20,701 nucleotides of DNA from JBFHDX01 sp041584475 (GTDB lineage: Bacteria; Pseudomonadota; Alphaproteobacteria; UBA8366; JADFVY01), in assembly GCA_041584475.1 (NCBI GenBank), contig JBFHDX010000064.1:1-20701 (forward strand). The letters run 5' to 3'. The notes below the pieces were generated by a model that saw nothing but the letters and a program-made list of their open reading frames with translations, was not told the origin of the DNA and made no database searches. The position numbers were made by a program, and so were the translations under genes. This document shows, one piece after another, positions 1 through 6,960 of the stretch (positions are counted from its first letter, which is position 1; every line of letters begins with the position of its first letter).

Positions 1-385
1 GGCTCGTCACCGCCGTCGGGTCCGCGCCCAGCGTCAATGCCAGACGCACGAGCCGGACGTCGTCGGCGACCGCGGCGATGGTGACGATGTCGTAGCGCTG
101 GTTGTCTAGCGCGTTCGGGTCCGCCCCGCCGTCGACGAGGGCGATGACCGCGGCGTCGTGCGAGAAGAAGGCCGCGACGTGCAGCGGCGTCCGCCCGTTG
201 CCGTCGCGCGCGTTCGAATCGGCGCCGCTGGCCAGCAGGTCGCGGATCGTCTCGACGTCGCCCGTTGCGGCGGCGAGGTGCAGCCCGCGATAGGCCGCTA
301 TCTCGGCCGCGTCCGGCGGCGTCTGCGCGCGCCCGTCGGCGGCGACGCAAAGCAAGAGGCCAAGCGTGACGATTACCCTGCGCAT
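1..385 (-). CDS. Secreted ankyrin-repeat protein, 3' part off the window edge
   Basis: The minus strand encodes 128 residues from an ATG at 385 and stays open to the window edge, so the C-terminus is missing. A GGAGGAAG Shine-Dalgarno lies a few bases upstream. Residues 1-20 form a signal peptide (charged MRR, hydrophobic LGLLLCVAA, likely cleavage after GRA), so the protein is probably periplasmic. Three ankyrin repeats follow at about residues 33-61, 65-94 and 98-127. They show the family pattern: GLHLAAATGD, LLASGADSNARD, GRTPLHVAA, GGADPNALD and LGADPT. Ankyrin repeats mediate protein-protein contacts; no partner or enzymatic role can be inferred. The gene is divergent from the methyltransferase gene at 645. 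I am confident of the domain but not of the function. Confidence 0.85.
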   Translation of the reverse strand, partial: MRRVIVTLGLLLCVAADGRAQTPPDAAEIAAYRGLHLAAATGDVETIRDLLASGADSNARDGNGRTPLHVAAFFSHDAAVIALVDGGADPNALDNQRYDIVTIAAVADDVRLVRLALTLGADPTAVTS

Positions 386-522
386 CGGTTCTTCCTCCCC
401 CGCGCCACTTTCGTCGGTCCCGCGTCCGTCCGCAAGACCCTGGCACGCGTGGCGCGCCCGAGACGGCCTGGCGACGCCCGGCTTCATCCGGCTGCGTTCC
501 CGGCGAGCCGTTGACGTTTCCG

Positions 523-552
523 TTGCTGGAGGGGCTAAGGTCGGCGTATCGC
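523..552 (+). promoter_or_regulatory. Weak candidate promoter for the methyltransferase gene
   Basis: TTGCTG (523-528) and TATCGC (547-552) are 18 bp apart, about 90 bp upstream of the ATG at 645. A TTGACG lies nearby at 511-516 but has no good partner. Sigma-70-like boxes are a poor guide in such GC-rich DNA. The rest of the 386-644 gap shows nothing else I can support. Confidence 0.2.
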
Positions 553-644
553 CCGGGCCGGATGCGTGGCCCGCGTGAGCCGAATGCGTTCGTCCGCGCC
601 TGCAGGCGGCGCCGCACCCGATCTCCAGGGCAGGGAAGGGCAGG

Positions 645-1319
645 ATGAAGGACTTCACGACGCGCGAGGAGGTCGAGCGCGCCTACCGCGGGCTCGCGCG
701 GCACTACGACGTCGCGGCGCGCCTCTTCGACCTGCTCGGCTTCGGCTATCGCCGCCTGCGCGTCGAGGCGGTCGACGCGCTCGCCCTGAAGCGCGGCGAT
801 ACGGTCCTCGAGATCGGCTGCGGCACCGGCGCCAATTTCCCGCTGATCGAGGACCGCATCGGGCGCTCGGGCCGCCTCATCGGCATCGATCTGACGGCGG
901 CGATGCTCGACGAGGCGCGCGACCGCGTGGCGCGGGAGGGCTGGGACAATGTCGAGCTCGTACAGTGCGCCGCCAGCGCGTATCCGTTCGCCGAACACAG
1001 CGTCGACGCGGCGCTCTCGACCTTCGCGCTGACGCTGGAGCCCGAGTACGACGCGGTCATCGCGTCGCTTGCCCGGGCCCTGCGGGCGAACGGCCGGTTC
1101 GCCATCGCCGACCTGAAGCTGGCGCGCGGCTGGCGTCTCGTCTTCCTGCCGCTGCTGCTGCCGCTGGTGCGTCCCTTCGCCGTGTCCCTGAAATTATCGC
1201 GGCGGCATCCGTGGGAATCGATGCGGCGTCACCTCGCCGACGTGCGCATGTACGAATATCTCGGCGGCTATCTCTATGTCGCCTCGGCGACGCGTCCGGC
1301 GCGCCCGTTCCCGGCGTAA
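645..1319 (+). CDS. Class I SAM-dependent methyltransferase (UbiE-like fold)
   Basis: This is a 224-residue protein with a Rossmann-type methyltransferase domain. Motif I is VLEIGCGTG at residues 54-62, the acidic ribose-binding residue is Asp82 in GIDLTAAML, and the post-motif region (ALSTFALTLEP, then LRANGRFAIADLK) fits the UbiE/Methyltransf_11 group. The N-terminal segment REEVERAYRGLARHYD, with its conserved Tyr, is also typical. The substrate is not evident; a lipid or quinone substrate is possible because a hydrophobic stretch follows the core (residues about 163-177). The start is an ATG preceded by the purine-rich GGGAAGGGCAGG. It stands alone between a divergent ankyrin gene and a tRNA on the other strand. 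Confidence 0.8.
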   Translation: MKDFTTREEVERAYRGLARHYDVAARLFDLLGFGYRRLRVEAVDALALKRGDTVLEIGCGTGANFPLIEDRIGRSGRLIGIDLTAAMLDEARDRVAREGWDNVELVQCAASAYPFAEHSVDAALSTFALTLEPEYDAVIASLARALRANGRFAIADLKLARGWRLVFLPLLLPLVRPFAVSLKLSRRHPWESMRRHLADVRMYEYLGGYLYVASATRPARPFPA

Positions 1320-1354
1320 GCGATGGCCTGGGCCTCGAGCGGCCGAAGCGATTG

Positions 1355-1410
1355 ATCCTCTAATAATTGTATAATGAATGTAATATACAATCTTAGGACC
1401 TAAACTCTTA
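1355..1410. promoter_or_regulatory. AT-rich island with two palindromes
   Basis: This stretch of about 55 bp is far richer in A and T than its surroundings. It has a perfect 8-bp inverted repeat, ATTGTATA (1366-1373) and TATACAAT (1384-1391), with a 10-bp spacer. A second perfect palindrome, TTAGGACCTAA, lies right next to it (1393-1403). A TATAAT hexamer (1370-1375) lies inside the first. It sits between the methyltransferase stop and the terminator of the tRNA on the other strand, so no obvious gene is served. It may be an operator-promoter or an RNA hairpin. Confidence 0.4.
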
Positions 1411-1518
1411 CGCGCGCCATTCGGACGCATCGGCGCGCCGAACGCCGCGGTGTGTCTGGGCCCGTCGGCGCCGCATCTGTTCAATCTGTCCGCTTTTTTC
1501 GCGGGCCTTCACGCGACG

Positions 1519-1552
1519 AAAAAGGCCACCGAAGCGGTCTCCGGTGGCCTTT
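1519..1552 (-). terminator. Rho-independent terminator of tRNA-Gln
   Basis: On the minus strand a perfect 11-bp stem (AAAGGCCACCG and CGGTGGCCTTT, at 1552-1542 and 1531-1521) with a 10-nt loop runs into a TTTTT tract (1523-1519). It lies 9 bp past the tRNA 3' end and has the textbook hairpin plus U-tract form. Confidence 0.9.
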
Positions 1553-1560
1553 CCGACATT

Positions 1561-1634
1561 TGGCTGGGGGAGCTGGATTCGAACCAACACTGGCGGAGTC
1601 AGAGTCCGCTGTCCTACCATTAGACGATCCCCCA
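1561..1634 (-). tRNA. tRNA-Gln, anticodon CTG
   Basis: The minus strand folds into a complete 74-nt cloverleaf. The acceptor stem is TGGGGGA paired with TCCCCCA, followed by discriminator G and an encoded CCA. The D arm is GTC/GAC around TAATGGTAG. The anticodon stem is GCGGA/TCCGC with loop CTCTGAC, giving anticodon CTG, which reads CAG glutamine codons. The T arm contains GGTTCGAATCC. The U1-A72 pair at the end of the acceptor stem is typical of bacterial glutamine tRNAs. A promoter lies upstream and a strong terminator downstream, so it is a single-gene unit. Confidence 0.97.
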
Positions 1635-1684
1635 TCGGGTCGTCGCGGCGCCCTCTCCGGCGCTGCCGGTGGCGGGGCTTGTAC

Positions 1685-1712
1685 CACATAGTGTGCCGCG
1701 TTTGAAGGGCAA
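1685..1712 (-). promoter_or_regulatory. Candidate promoter of tRNA-Gln
   Basis: Read on the minus strand, TTGCCC (1712-1707) and TATGTG (1690-1685) are 16 bp apart. Transcription would start near 1678, leaving a 5' leader of about 44 nt before the tRNA. The divergent Ppx/GppA-like gene starts at 1843. Confidence 0.4.
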
Positions 1713-1842
1713 GCTGCCAGGATCACGACGCCGCTGGACGCGGACGGCAATTCGGCTACGATACGGAAGGGTGCGGTCGCGGCGCCGCGATGCCGGGCCG
1801 CGCCAGCGAGGAAGCGCGAAGCGGGAAGGGTCGGCAAGGCCG

Positions 1843-2895
1843 ATGAGCGTGCATCCACCACCGGGCAGGACCCGTGGCGGGTCGCCCTATGCCAGGAACC
1901 GTCGCCAGCGGCGACGGGCGCGGCTGTGCGCCGCGCTGGATCTCGGCACCAACAATTGCCGGCTGCTCATCGCCGAGCCCAACGGTCGCGGCTTCCGCAT
2001 CGTCGACGCGTTCTCGCGCATCGTTCGCCTCGGCGAGGGCGTCGCCGAGACCGGCCTGCTCGCCGAGCCGGCGATGACCCGGACGATCGATGCGCTCAGG
2101 GTCTGCGCGTCGAAGATCCGTCGCCGCGGCGTCGCGCGCGGCCGCTACGTCGCCACCGCCGCCTGCCGGGCGGCGGACAACAACCCGCAGTTTCTCGAGC
2201 GCGTCGCCAGCGAGACGGGCATCGCCATCGAGACGATCAGCGCCGAGGAGGAGGCGCGGCTGACGATGGCGGGCTGCCTGCCGCTGCTCGACCCGCGGAC
2301 GCCGCACGCCCTCGTCTTCGACATCGGCGGCGGCAGCACCGAGATCATGTGGCTGCGCCTGGACGGCGCTGGCGCGCAGATGCTGGACTGGATGTCGCTG
2401 CCGTTCGGCGTCGTCTCGCTGACCGAGCGCCACGGGCAGGGGCCGTTCGACGCGGCGGAGTATGGCGACATCGTCGAGGATGTCGGCGCCGGCCTCGCCC
2501 GCTTCTGCGAGCGGCACGGGATCATGCGGCTCGTGCGCGAGTCCGGGGTGCAGATGCTCGGGGCCTCCGGCACCGTGACGACGCTGGCCGGCATCTCGAT
2601 GCAGCTGCCGCGCTACGACCGTACGCGCGTCGACGGCTCGTTCCTCGATTTCGACGTGTTGCATCGCCTGACCGGGGGTCTTCGCGGGACGTCGCCACGC
2701 GATCGCGCCGCCCATCCGTGCATCGGGCGAGAGCGCGCCGACATGATGGTCGCCGGCTGCGCCATCCTCGATGCGATCTGCGGGCGCTGGCCCGTCGGGC
2801 GCCTGCGGGTCGCCGACCGCGGCCTGCGCGAGGGAATACTCGTCGATCTCATGGGCTGCAGCGCGCCGGCCGTCGTCAACGGACATGGCGCATAG
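1843..2895 (+). CDS. Ppx/GppA-family exopolyphosphatase / guanosine pentaphosphate phosphatase
   Basis: This 350-residue protein belongs to the ASKHA (actin/Hsp70-like) Ppx/GppA family, which hydrolyses polyphosphate or pppGpp in the cytoplasm. Visible motifs are the phosphate-1 loop ALDLGTNNCRLL (31-42), the acidic SAEEEARL (133-140, catalytic-Glu region), the phosphate-2 loop VFDIGGGSTEI (158-168) and the later GASGTVTTLAG. The N-terminus is a very basic tail of about 28 residues. It is of the short single-domain length seen in alphaproteobacteria and lacks the C-terminal HD-like extension of E. coli Ppx. I chose ATG 1843, with an AAGG/GGAAGGG purine stretch upstream, over an in-frame GTG further upstream that would add only low-complexity Arg-rich sequence. 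Its end overlaps rlmE by 11 bp, implying co-transcription and coupling. Polyphosphatase versus pppGpp activity cannot be told from sequence. Confidence 0.9.
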   Translation: MSVHPPPGRTRGGSPYARNRRQRRRARLCAALDLGTNNCRLLIAEPNGRGFRIVDAFSRIVRLGEGVAETGLLAEPAMTRTIDALRVCASKIRRRGVARGRYVATAACRAADNNPQFLERVASETGIAIETISAEEEARLTMAGCLPLLDPRTPHALVFDIGGGSTEIMWLRLDGAGAQMLDWMSLPFGVVSLTERHGQGPFDAAEYGDIVEDVGAGLARFCERHGIMRLVRESGVQMLGASGTVTTLAGISMQLPRYDRTRVDGSFLDFDVLHRLTGGLRGTSPRDRAAHPCIGRERADMMVAGCAILDAICGRWPVGRLRVADRGLREGILVDLMGCSAPAVVNGHGA

Positions 2896-3601
2896 CCGCG
2901 GCGGCGGGCGCGGTCGCGGGGCGCCGCGCCAGGCGAGGGTCCGGCTGAAGACGGCGAAGGCGCGCAAGCTCTCGTCGCGGCGCTGGCTGGAGCGTCAGCT
3001 CAACGACCCCTACGTGGCCGAGGCGAAGAGCCGCGGCTACCGCAGCCGCGCCGCGTTCAAGCTGGCGCAGATGGACGACCGCTACCGGTTTATCGGACGC
3101 GGCGGCCGCGTCGTCGACCTCGGGGCCGCTCCCGGGGGCTGGGTCCAGGTCGCGCTCGAGCGCGTCGGACCGCAGGGCCGGGTGGTCGGCATCGACCTCG
3201 AGGAGATCGAGCCGATTGCGGGCGCCATCCTGCTGCAGGGCGACTTCCTTGCGGACGACGCGCCGCAGCGCCTGCGCACGGCGCTCGGCGGGCCGGCGGA
3301 CGCCGTGCTCAGCGACATGGCGGCGCCGGCGACCGGGCACGCGGCGACCGACCATCTGCGCATCATGGCGCTCGCCGAGGCGGCGCTCGATTTCGCGATC
3401 GAGGTCCTGGCGCCCGGCGGCGCCTTCGTTGCAAAGGTGCTGCAGGGCGGCAGCGAGCGCTCGCTGCTCGAACAGTTGCGCCGGAATTTCGGGCGCGTCG
3501 CGCACGTCAAGCCGCCGGCCAGCCGCACGGATTCGGCCGAGCTCTACGTCGTCGCGACCGGTTTTCGCGGCAGCGCGGGAGGTGGCGACGGCGAGGCCTG
3601 A
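2885..3601 (+). CDS. rlmE: 23S rRNA 2'-O-ribose U2552 methyltransferase RlmE (FtsJ/RrmJ)
   Basis: This 238-residue protein belongs to the RrmJ/FtsJ family, which methylates the 2'-OH of U2552 in the 23S A-loop during late 50S assembly. The catalytic tetrad is complete: Lys59 (in AAFKL), Asp144 (in VLSDMAAP), Lys184 (in FVAKVLQGG) and Glu219 (in SRTDSAELY). The SAM-binding loop is DLGAAPGGW (78-86), followed by VVGIDLEEIEP. An N-terminal basic extension of about 30 residues (RGGGRGRGAPRQARVRLK) is longer than in E. coli and probably binds RNA. The ATG at 2885 lies inside the end of the upstream phosphatase gene, with no strong Shine-Dalgarno of its own, consistent with translational coupling. 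Confidence 0.96.
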   Translation: MAHSRGGGRGRGAPRQARVRLKTAKARKLSSRRWLERQLNDPYVAEAKSRGYRSRAAFKLAQMDDRYRFIGRGGRVVDLGAAPGGWVQVALERVGPQGRVVGIDLEEIEPIAGAILLQGDFLADDAPQRLRTALGGPADAVLSDMAAPATGHAATDHLRIMALAEAALDFAIEVLAPGGAFVAKVLQGGSERSLLEQLRRNFGRVAHVKPPASRTDSAELYVVATGFRGSAGGGDGEA

Positions 3602-3645
3602 CCGGTAGGCCAGAAGCGGCCGGGGCATCACCAGGGAGATCGGAC

Positions 3646-4065
3646 ATGCAAACGGACCAGGACTGCATCTTCTGCAAGATCGTCGCCGGCGACATCCCCT
3701 GCTTCAAGCTTTACGAGGATGAGGCGACGCTCGCCTTCATGGACATCAACCCGGTGCATCCGGGCCATGCGCTGGCGATCGCCAAGGGCCACTATCCGGA
3801 CCTGTTCGAGATCCCGGAAGCGGCCGTGGCGGCGACGGTCGTCACGGCGCAGAAGATCGCCCGCGCGGTGCGCGCGACGCTCGCCCCGGCCGGCATGAAC
3901 CTGTTGCAGTGCAACGGTCGCGCCGCGGCGCAGTCGGTGCCGCACTTCCACGTGCACATCCTGCCGCGGCACGACGATGACGGCGTGCCGCTGAACTGGG
4001 GACTGCAGCCGGGCGACAAGGACGAGATCGGGGCACTGGCCGAGACTATCCGCGCCAGGCTCTGA
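3646..4065 (+). CDS. HIT-family (histidine triad) nucleotide hydrolase/transferase
   Basis: This 139-residue protein has the whole HIT domain: CIFCKIVAGDIPC at the N-terminus with a Cys7-x2-Cys10 zinc pair, DINPVHPGHALAIAKGHY, and the active-site triad motif PHFHVHILPR (His100, His102, His104). Members cleave phosphoramidate or phosphoanhydride bonds of nucleotides, such as AMP-lysine or ApnA-type compounds. The physiological substrate is not visible here. An AGGGAG Shine-Dalgarno lies upstream of the ATG. It follows rlmE by 44 bp on the same strand and may be in the same transcript. It ends convergently with the Host_attach gene. Confidence 0.93.
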   Translation: MQTDQDCIFCKIVAGDIPCFKLYEDEATLAFMDINPVHPGHALAIAKGHYPDLFEIPEAAVAATVVTAQKIARAVRATLAPAGMNLLQCNGRAAAQSVPHFHVHILPRHDDDGVPLNWGLQPGDKDEIGALAETIRARL

Positions 4066-4068
4066 TAT

Positions 4069-4089
4069 CGCGTCGACGCCGGCGACGCG
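4069..4089. terminator. Hairpin between convergent genes
   Basis: A perfect 7-bp stem CGCGTCG/CGACGCG (4069-4075 and 4083-4089) with a 7-nt loop sits in the 42-bp gap between the HIT gene and the Host_attach gene, just past the HIT stop. No T tract follows on either strand, so it is at most a weak or Rho-assisted bidirectional terminator. Confidence 0.35.
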
Positions 4090-4107
4090 GCCGTGCCGCG
4101 CGCCCGG

Positions 4108-4554
4108 TCAGGCGAGGTGTTCCGGCAGCTCGTGGTCTGGCAGGTTCGTCAGGTCGCGGCCGACCTCGCCTTCGACCAGCGACGCCGCGTTGCGGCCGAG
4201 GACGCCGCGCAGGTCGCCGAGCGTGCGTGGCGGCGCGATCAGGATCAGCGCCTCGAACTTGTGCCGTTTCGCGGCGCTCTCCAGCGCGTCCGCCACGCGT
4301 TTGGCGAACTGCTCCTTGGCGAAGCGGTGCCAGTCGACGCGCGGTTCCATCGCGTGGCGCGCGACGTCGGCGCTTTCGTGCACGCGGCCCGGCCGGTCGG
4401 TGCCGGTCTCGCGCGTCGATTGCCGCGCCTCGAACTCGGTGAAGCATTGGTTGGAGACCGGCGTCAGCGGGCCGCCGGGGGCGCGCCGCTCGAGAATCCG
4501 GGCCTTCGCCCCGTCGGCGACGAGAATCCAGGTCGTCTTGGTTTTCGTGGGCAT
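4108..4554 (-). CDS. Host_attach-family protein (PF10116-like)
   Basis: This 148-residue cytoplasmic protein matches the family annotated as 'protein required for attachment to host cells'. The N-terminal strand TTWILVADGAKARILER and the C-terminal KFEALILIAPPRTLGDLRGVL plus VGRDLTNLPDHELPEHL are the hallmark segments. The middle (RVHESADVARHAMEPRVDWHRFAKEQFAKRVADAL) is also typical. The name comes from an early plant-attachment screen and should not be read as a proven function. I recall a proposed relation of such domains to release-factor-like folds, but cannot confirm it here. The start at 4554 has AGAGG about 9 bp upstream; an in-frame start at 4593 is less likely. It is 103 bp downstream of the secreted-protein gene on the same strand. 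Confidence 0.8.
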   Translation of the reverse strand: MPTKTKTTWILVADGAKARILERRAPGGPLTPVSNQCFTEFEARQSTRETGTDRPGRVHESADVARHAMEPRVDWHRFAKEQFAKRVADALESAAKRHKFEALILIAPPRTLGDLRGVLGRNAASLVEGEVGRDLTNLPDHELPEHLA

Positions 4555-4657
4555 GACGTGAGACCTCTTCGAGAGAGTGCCTGCAACGCCCATTCAAGAC
4601 CGCCATCGCGCACGCCGCCATGAGGCAGGTCAAAAGCGTGCGACGACCGACGCTCCG

Positions 4658-5305
4658 TTACGGGGCCAAGGACGGATCGATCCGCGCGGCGATCTCCGGC
4701 TCGGCGTCGTGAACCGGGTCCCCGGGGACGGCGACGTGGCTGAACCCCGGCTTCTTGCCGTCGAGCATCGTGTTGACGGCGTCGACGACACCGGTATCGA
4801 TCTCCGCGTGCTTGTTGGACGCGTCGGCGAGCGCCGCGGCCGCCGCGTCGAGCGCCGCCTGCCGCTCCGCCTCGGTGCCGTTGGCGACGGCGTCGACGTA
4901 GTCGTTCATCGCATCCATGTAGGCGCCGAGCGCGCCGACGCGCGAGTTGCGGTTCGCGCGTTCGAAGGCGCGGGGCGACGCGTGCGCCGCGTTCAGCGAC
5001 CCGGGCAGCTTGGCCCCGGTGCTGTGGGCGCTTTCCGGCGCCGTTCCACGGACGGCGCCAGCCTTCGCATGGCCGAAGGCGTTGCCGCGGTCCGGGTTGC
5101 CGCCCTGGCCCCTGCCGCCGCCTTGGCCCCTGCCGCCGCCATTGTCCTTTCCGTTGCCCTTGCCGGCCCACGCCGACTTGACGTGCGTACCGTAATCGTC
5201 CAGCGCGGCCGGCGCGACCGTCGCGAGCGCGAAGCCGAGCGCCGCGGCGCCGGCCAATAGGGATAGCCGCCGTCGTGGCGCAGGGCAGATGGTGATGCGG
5301 TTCAT
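4658..5305 (-). CDS. Secreted glycine-rich protein of unknown function
   Basis: This is a 215-residue protein that I do not recognise. Residues 1-34 look like a signal peptide (MNRITICPAPRRR, then LSLLAGAAALGFALATVAPAA). Residues 47-75 are a Gly/Asn/Lys/Arg-rich flexible segment (KGNGKDNGGGRGQGGGRG and on). The rest is an Ala-rich helical region (residues about 95-180) with NSRVGALGAYMDAMNDYVDAVANGTE, and the tail (residues about 180-215) is Pro/Asp-rich. No enzymatic motif is seen. The start has CAGGGGAT as Shine-Dalgarno. It is divergent from guaB across a 158-bp gap and may share a transcript with the Host_attach gene downstream. Confidence 0.75.
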   Translation of the reverse strand: MNRITICPAPRRRLSLLAGAAALGFALATVAPAALDDYGTHVKSAWAGKGNGKDNGGGRGQGGGRGQGGNPDRGNAFGHAKAGAVRGTAPESAHSTGAKLPGSLNAAHASPRAFERANRNSRVGALGAYMDAMNDYVDAVANGTEAERQAALDAAAAALADASNKHAEIDTGVVDAVNTMLDGKKPGFSHVAVPGDPVHDAEPEIAARIDPSLAP

Positions 5306-5336
5306 AGTGATCCCCTGTCAGGCGAGTTTGATTAAT

Positions 5337-5349
5337 TGCCAATTTGGCA
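5337..5349. promoter_or_regulatory. 13-bp palindrome in the divergent guaB promoter region
   Basis: TGCCAATTTGGCA is a perfect 6+1+6 palindrome in the AT-richer part of the gap between the secreted-protein gene (start 5305) and guaB (start 5464). It sits 32 bp upstream of the former. It has the form of a dimeric-regulator operator, but I cannot assign a regulator. TAATAT (5362-5367) nearby could be part of a guaB promoter, but its spacing to TTGGCA is too short. Confidence 0.35.
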
Positions 5350-5463
5350 CGAAATTGTGGCTAATATGCGACGAATACCGGCTTTCCGCGCCGCCGCCGT
5401 AAACCTTGGCAGCCGCGGAATCCCGTGTATGATGCCGGCCCACAGGCAGGCCGGGGGTGTTCG

Positions 5464-6927
5464 ATGGAATTGCGCGAGGGACTGACGTTCGACGACGTGC
5501 TGCTGCAACCCGCCGCCTCCGAGGTCCTGCCCGGGCAAGCCGATACGAGGACGCGGCTGACGCCGGCGATCGAACTCGGCATCCCGTTGATCTCGGCCGC
5601 CATGGACACGGTCACCGAAAGCGCCATGGCGATCGCCATGGCCCAGGCGGGCGGCGTCGGCGTCATCCACAAGAACATGGAGGTCCAACGCCAGGCCGAC
5701 GAGGTGCGCCGCGTCAAGCGCTTCGAGTCGGGCATGGTGGTCAACCCGATCACCATCCATCCCAACCAGACGCTGGCCGACGCGCTGCAGCTGATGGCCG
5801 ACCATCGCATCTCGGGCATCCCCGTCGTCGCGCGGCGCAGCGAGCGGCTGGTCGGCATCATCACCAACCGCGACGTGCGCTTCGCCACCAACCCGAACCA
5901 GCCGGTGAAGGAGCTGATGACGCGACGCGGTCTGGTCACCGTGCGCGAAGGCGTCAGCAGCGGCGACGCGAAGCGGCTCCTGCACCAGCACCGGATCGAG
6001 AAGCTGATCGTCGTCGACGACGAGCACCGCTGCGTCGGGCTGATCACGGTCAAGGACATCGAGAAGGCGCAGCAGCATCCCGACGCCTGCAAGGACGAGC
6101 AGGGGCGCCTGCGCGTCGCCGCGGCGACCGGGGTCGGCGAGGACGGGCTGCGTCGCGCCGAGGCCCTGCTCGACGCGGGCTGCGACGTCATCGTCGTCGA
6201 TACGGCGCACGGCCACAGCAAGGGCGTCATCGGCGCCGTCGCCGCCATCAAGAAGCTGAGCAACCGGGCGCAGATCGTCGCCGGCAACGTCGCCACGAAG
6301 GAGGGCGCGCAGGCCCTCGTCGATGCCGGCGCCGACGCGATCAAGATCGGCATCGGGCCGGGCTCGATCTGCACGACGCGGGTCATCGCCGGGGTCGGCG
6401 TGCCGCAGCTGACCGCGATCCTGAATGCGGTCGAGGTGTGCCGCCAGAACAAGGTCACCGCGATCGCCGACGGCGGCATCCGCGCCTCGGGCGATCTGGC
6501 GAAGGCGATCGCCGCCGGCGCCGACTGCGCGATGATCGGCTCGCTGCTGGCCGGCACCGACGAGGCGCCGGGCGAGGTTTTCCTTTACCAGGGACGTTCC
6601 TACAAGGCGTATCGCGGCATGGGATCGGTCGGCGCCATGGCGCGGGGCTCGGCCGACCGTTACTTCCAGGCGGAAGTCTCGGACATGCTCAAGCTCGTCC
6701 CCGAGGGCGTCGAGGGTCAGGTGCCGTACAAGGGACCGGTGGCCACGGTGATCCACCAGCTCGTCGGCGGCCTGCGGTCGGCGATGGGCTATACCGGGAA
6801 TTCGACGGTCGCGGCGATGCAGCGCAACTGCACGTTCCTCAAGAACACCGCAGCGGGCCTGCGCGAGAGCCATGTGCACGACATCACCGTTACCCGGGAA
6901 GCGCCAAACTACCGTATCGAGCGCTAG
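5464..6927 (+). CDS. guaB: IMP dehydrogenase
   Basis: This 487-residue protein, of normal family length, oxidises IMP to XMP with NAD+, the first committed step of GMP synthesis. The N-terminus LTFDDVLLQPAASEVLP is the family signature. Two CBS domains (Bateman module) span about residues 92-203 (VNPITIHPNQTL... and MTRRGLVTV...GLITVKDIEKA). The catalytic loop GIGPGSICTTR places the nucleophile at Cys303. The mobile flap carries the Arg399-Tyr400 pair (GSADRY), the general-base region in known enzymes. I chose ATG 5464, preceded by GGGGGTG, over an in-frame start at 5425. guaB lies upstream of the RsmB-like gene, as in many alphaproteobacteria; guaA is not in the window. Confidence 0.98.
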   Translation: MELREGLTFDDVLLQPAASEVLPGQADTRTRLTPAIELGIPLISAAMDTVTESAMAIAMAQAGGVGVIHKNMEVQRQADEVRRVKRFESGMVVNPITIHPNQTLADALQLMADHRISGIPVVARRSERLVGIITNRDVRFATNPNQPVKELMTRRGLVTVREGVSSGDAKRLLHQHRIEKLIVVDDEHRCVGLITVKDIEKAQQHPDACKDEQGRLRVAAATGVGEDGLRRAEALLDAGCDVIVVDTAHGHSKGVIGAVAAIKKLSNRAQIVAGNVATKEGAQALVDAGADAIKIGIGPGSICTTRVIAGVGVPQLTAILNAVEVCRQNKVTAIADGGIRASGDLAKAIAAGADCAMIGSLLAGTDEAPGEVFLYQGRSYKAYRGMGSVGAMARGSADRYFQAEVSDMLKLVPEGVEGQVPYKGPVATVIHQLVGGLRSAMGYTGNSTVAAMQRNCTFLKNTAAGLRESHVHDITVTREAPNYRIER

Positions 6928-6928
6928 A

Positions 6929-6958
6929 CCGGACGGGCGCGCTGGGCGTGCGCTCCGG
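6929..6958 (+). other. Hairpin filling the guaB / rRNA methyltransferase gap
   Basis: CCGGA (6929-6933) pairs with TCCGG (6954-6958), and inside it GCGCGC nearly pairs with GTGCGC. The structure fills the 33-bp gap and ends 2 bp before the ATG at 6961, where no Shine-Dalgarno is visible. It could limit initiation of the downstream gene or reduce read-through; there is no T tract. Confidence 0.3.
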
Positions 6959-6960
6959 CG

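Noticed and set aside
5344..5360. Sigma-54 promoter (TGGCACG near 5345)
   Set aside because: The -24 element looks right, but the -12 GC is absent at the required spacing (it reads TGTGG), so it does not fit.
5332..6879. Minus-strand open frame of 515 codons opposite guaB
   Set aside because: The plus strand is unmistakably IMP dehydrogenase, and the antisense product has no domain.
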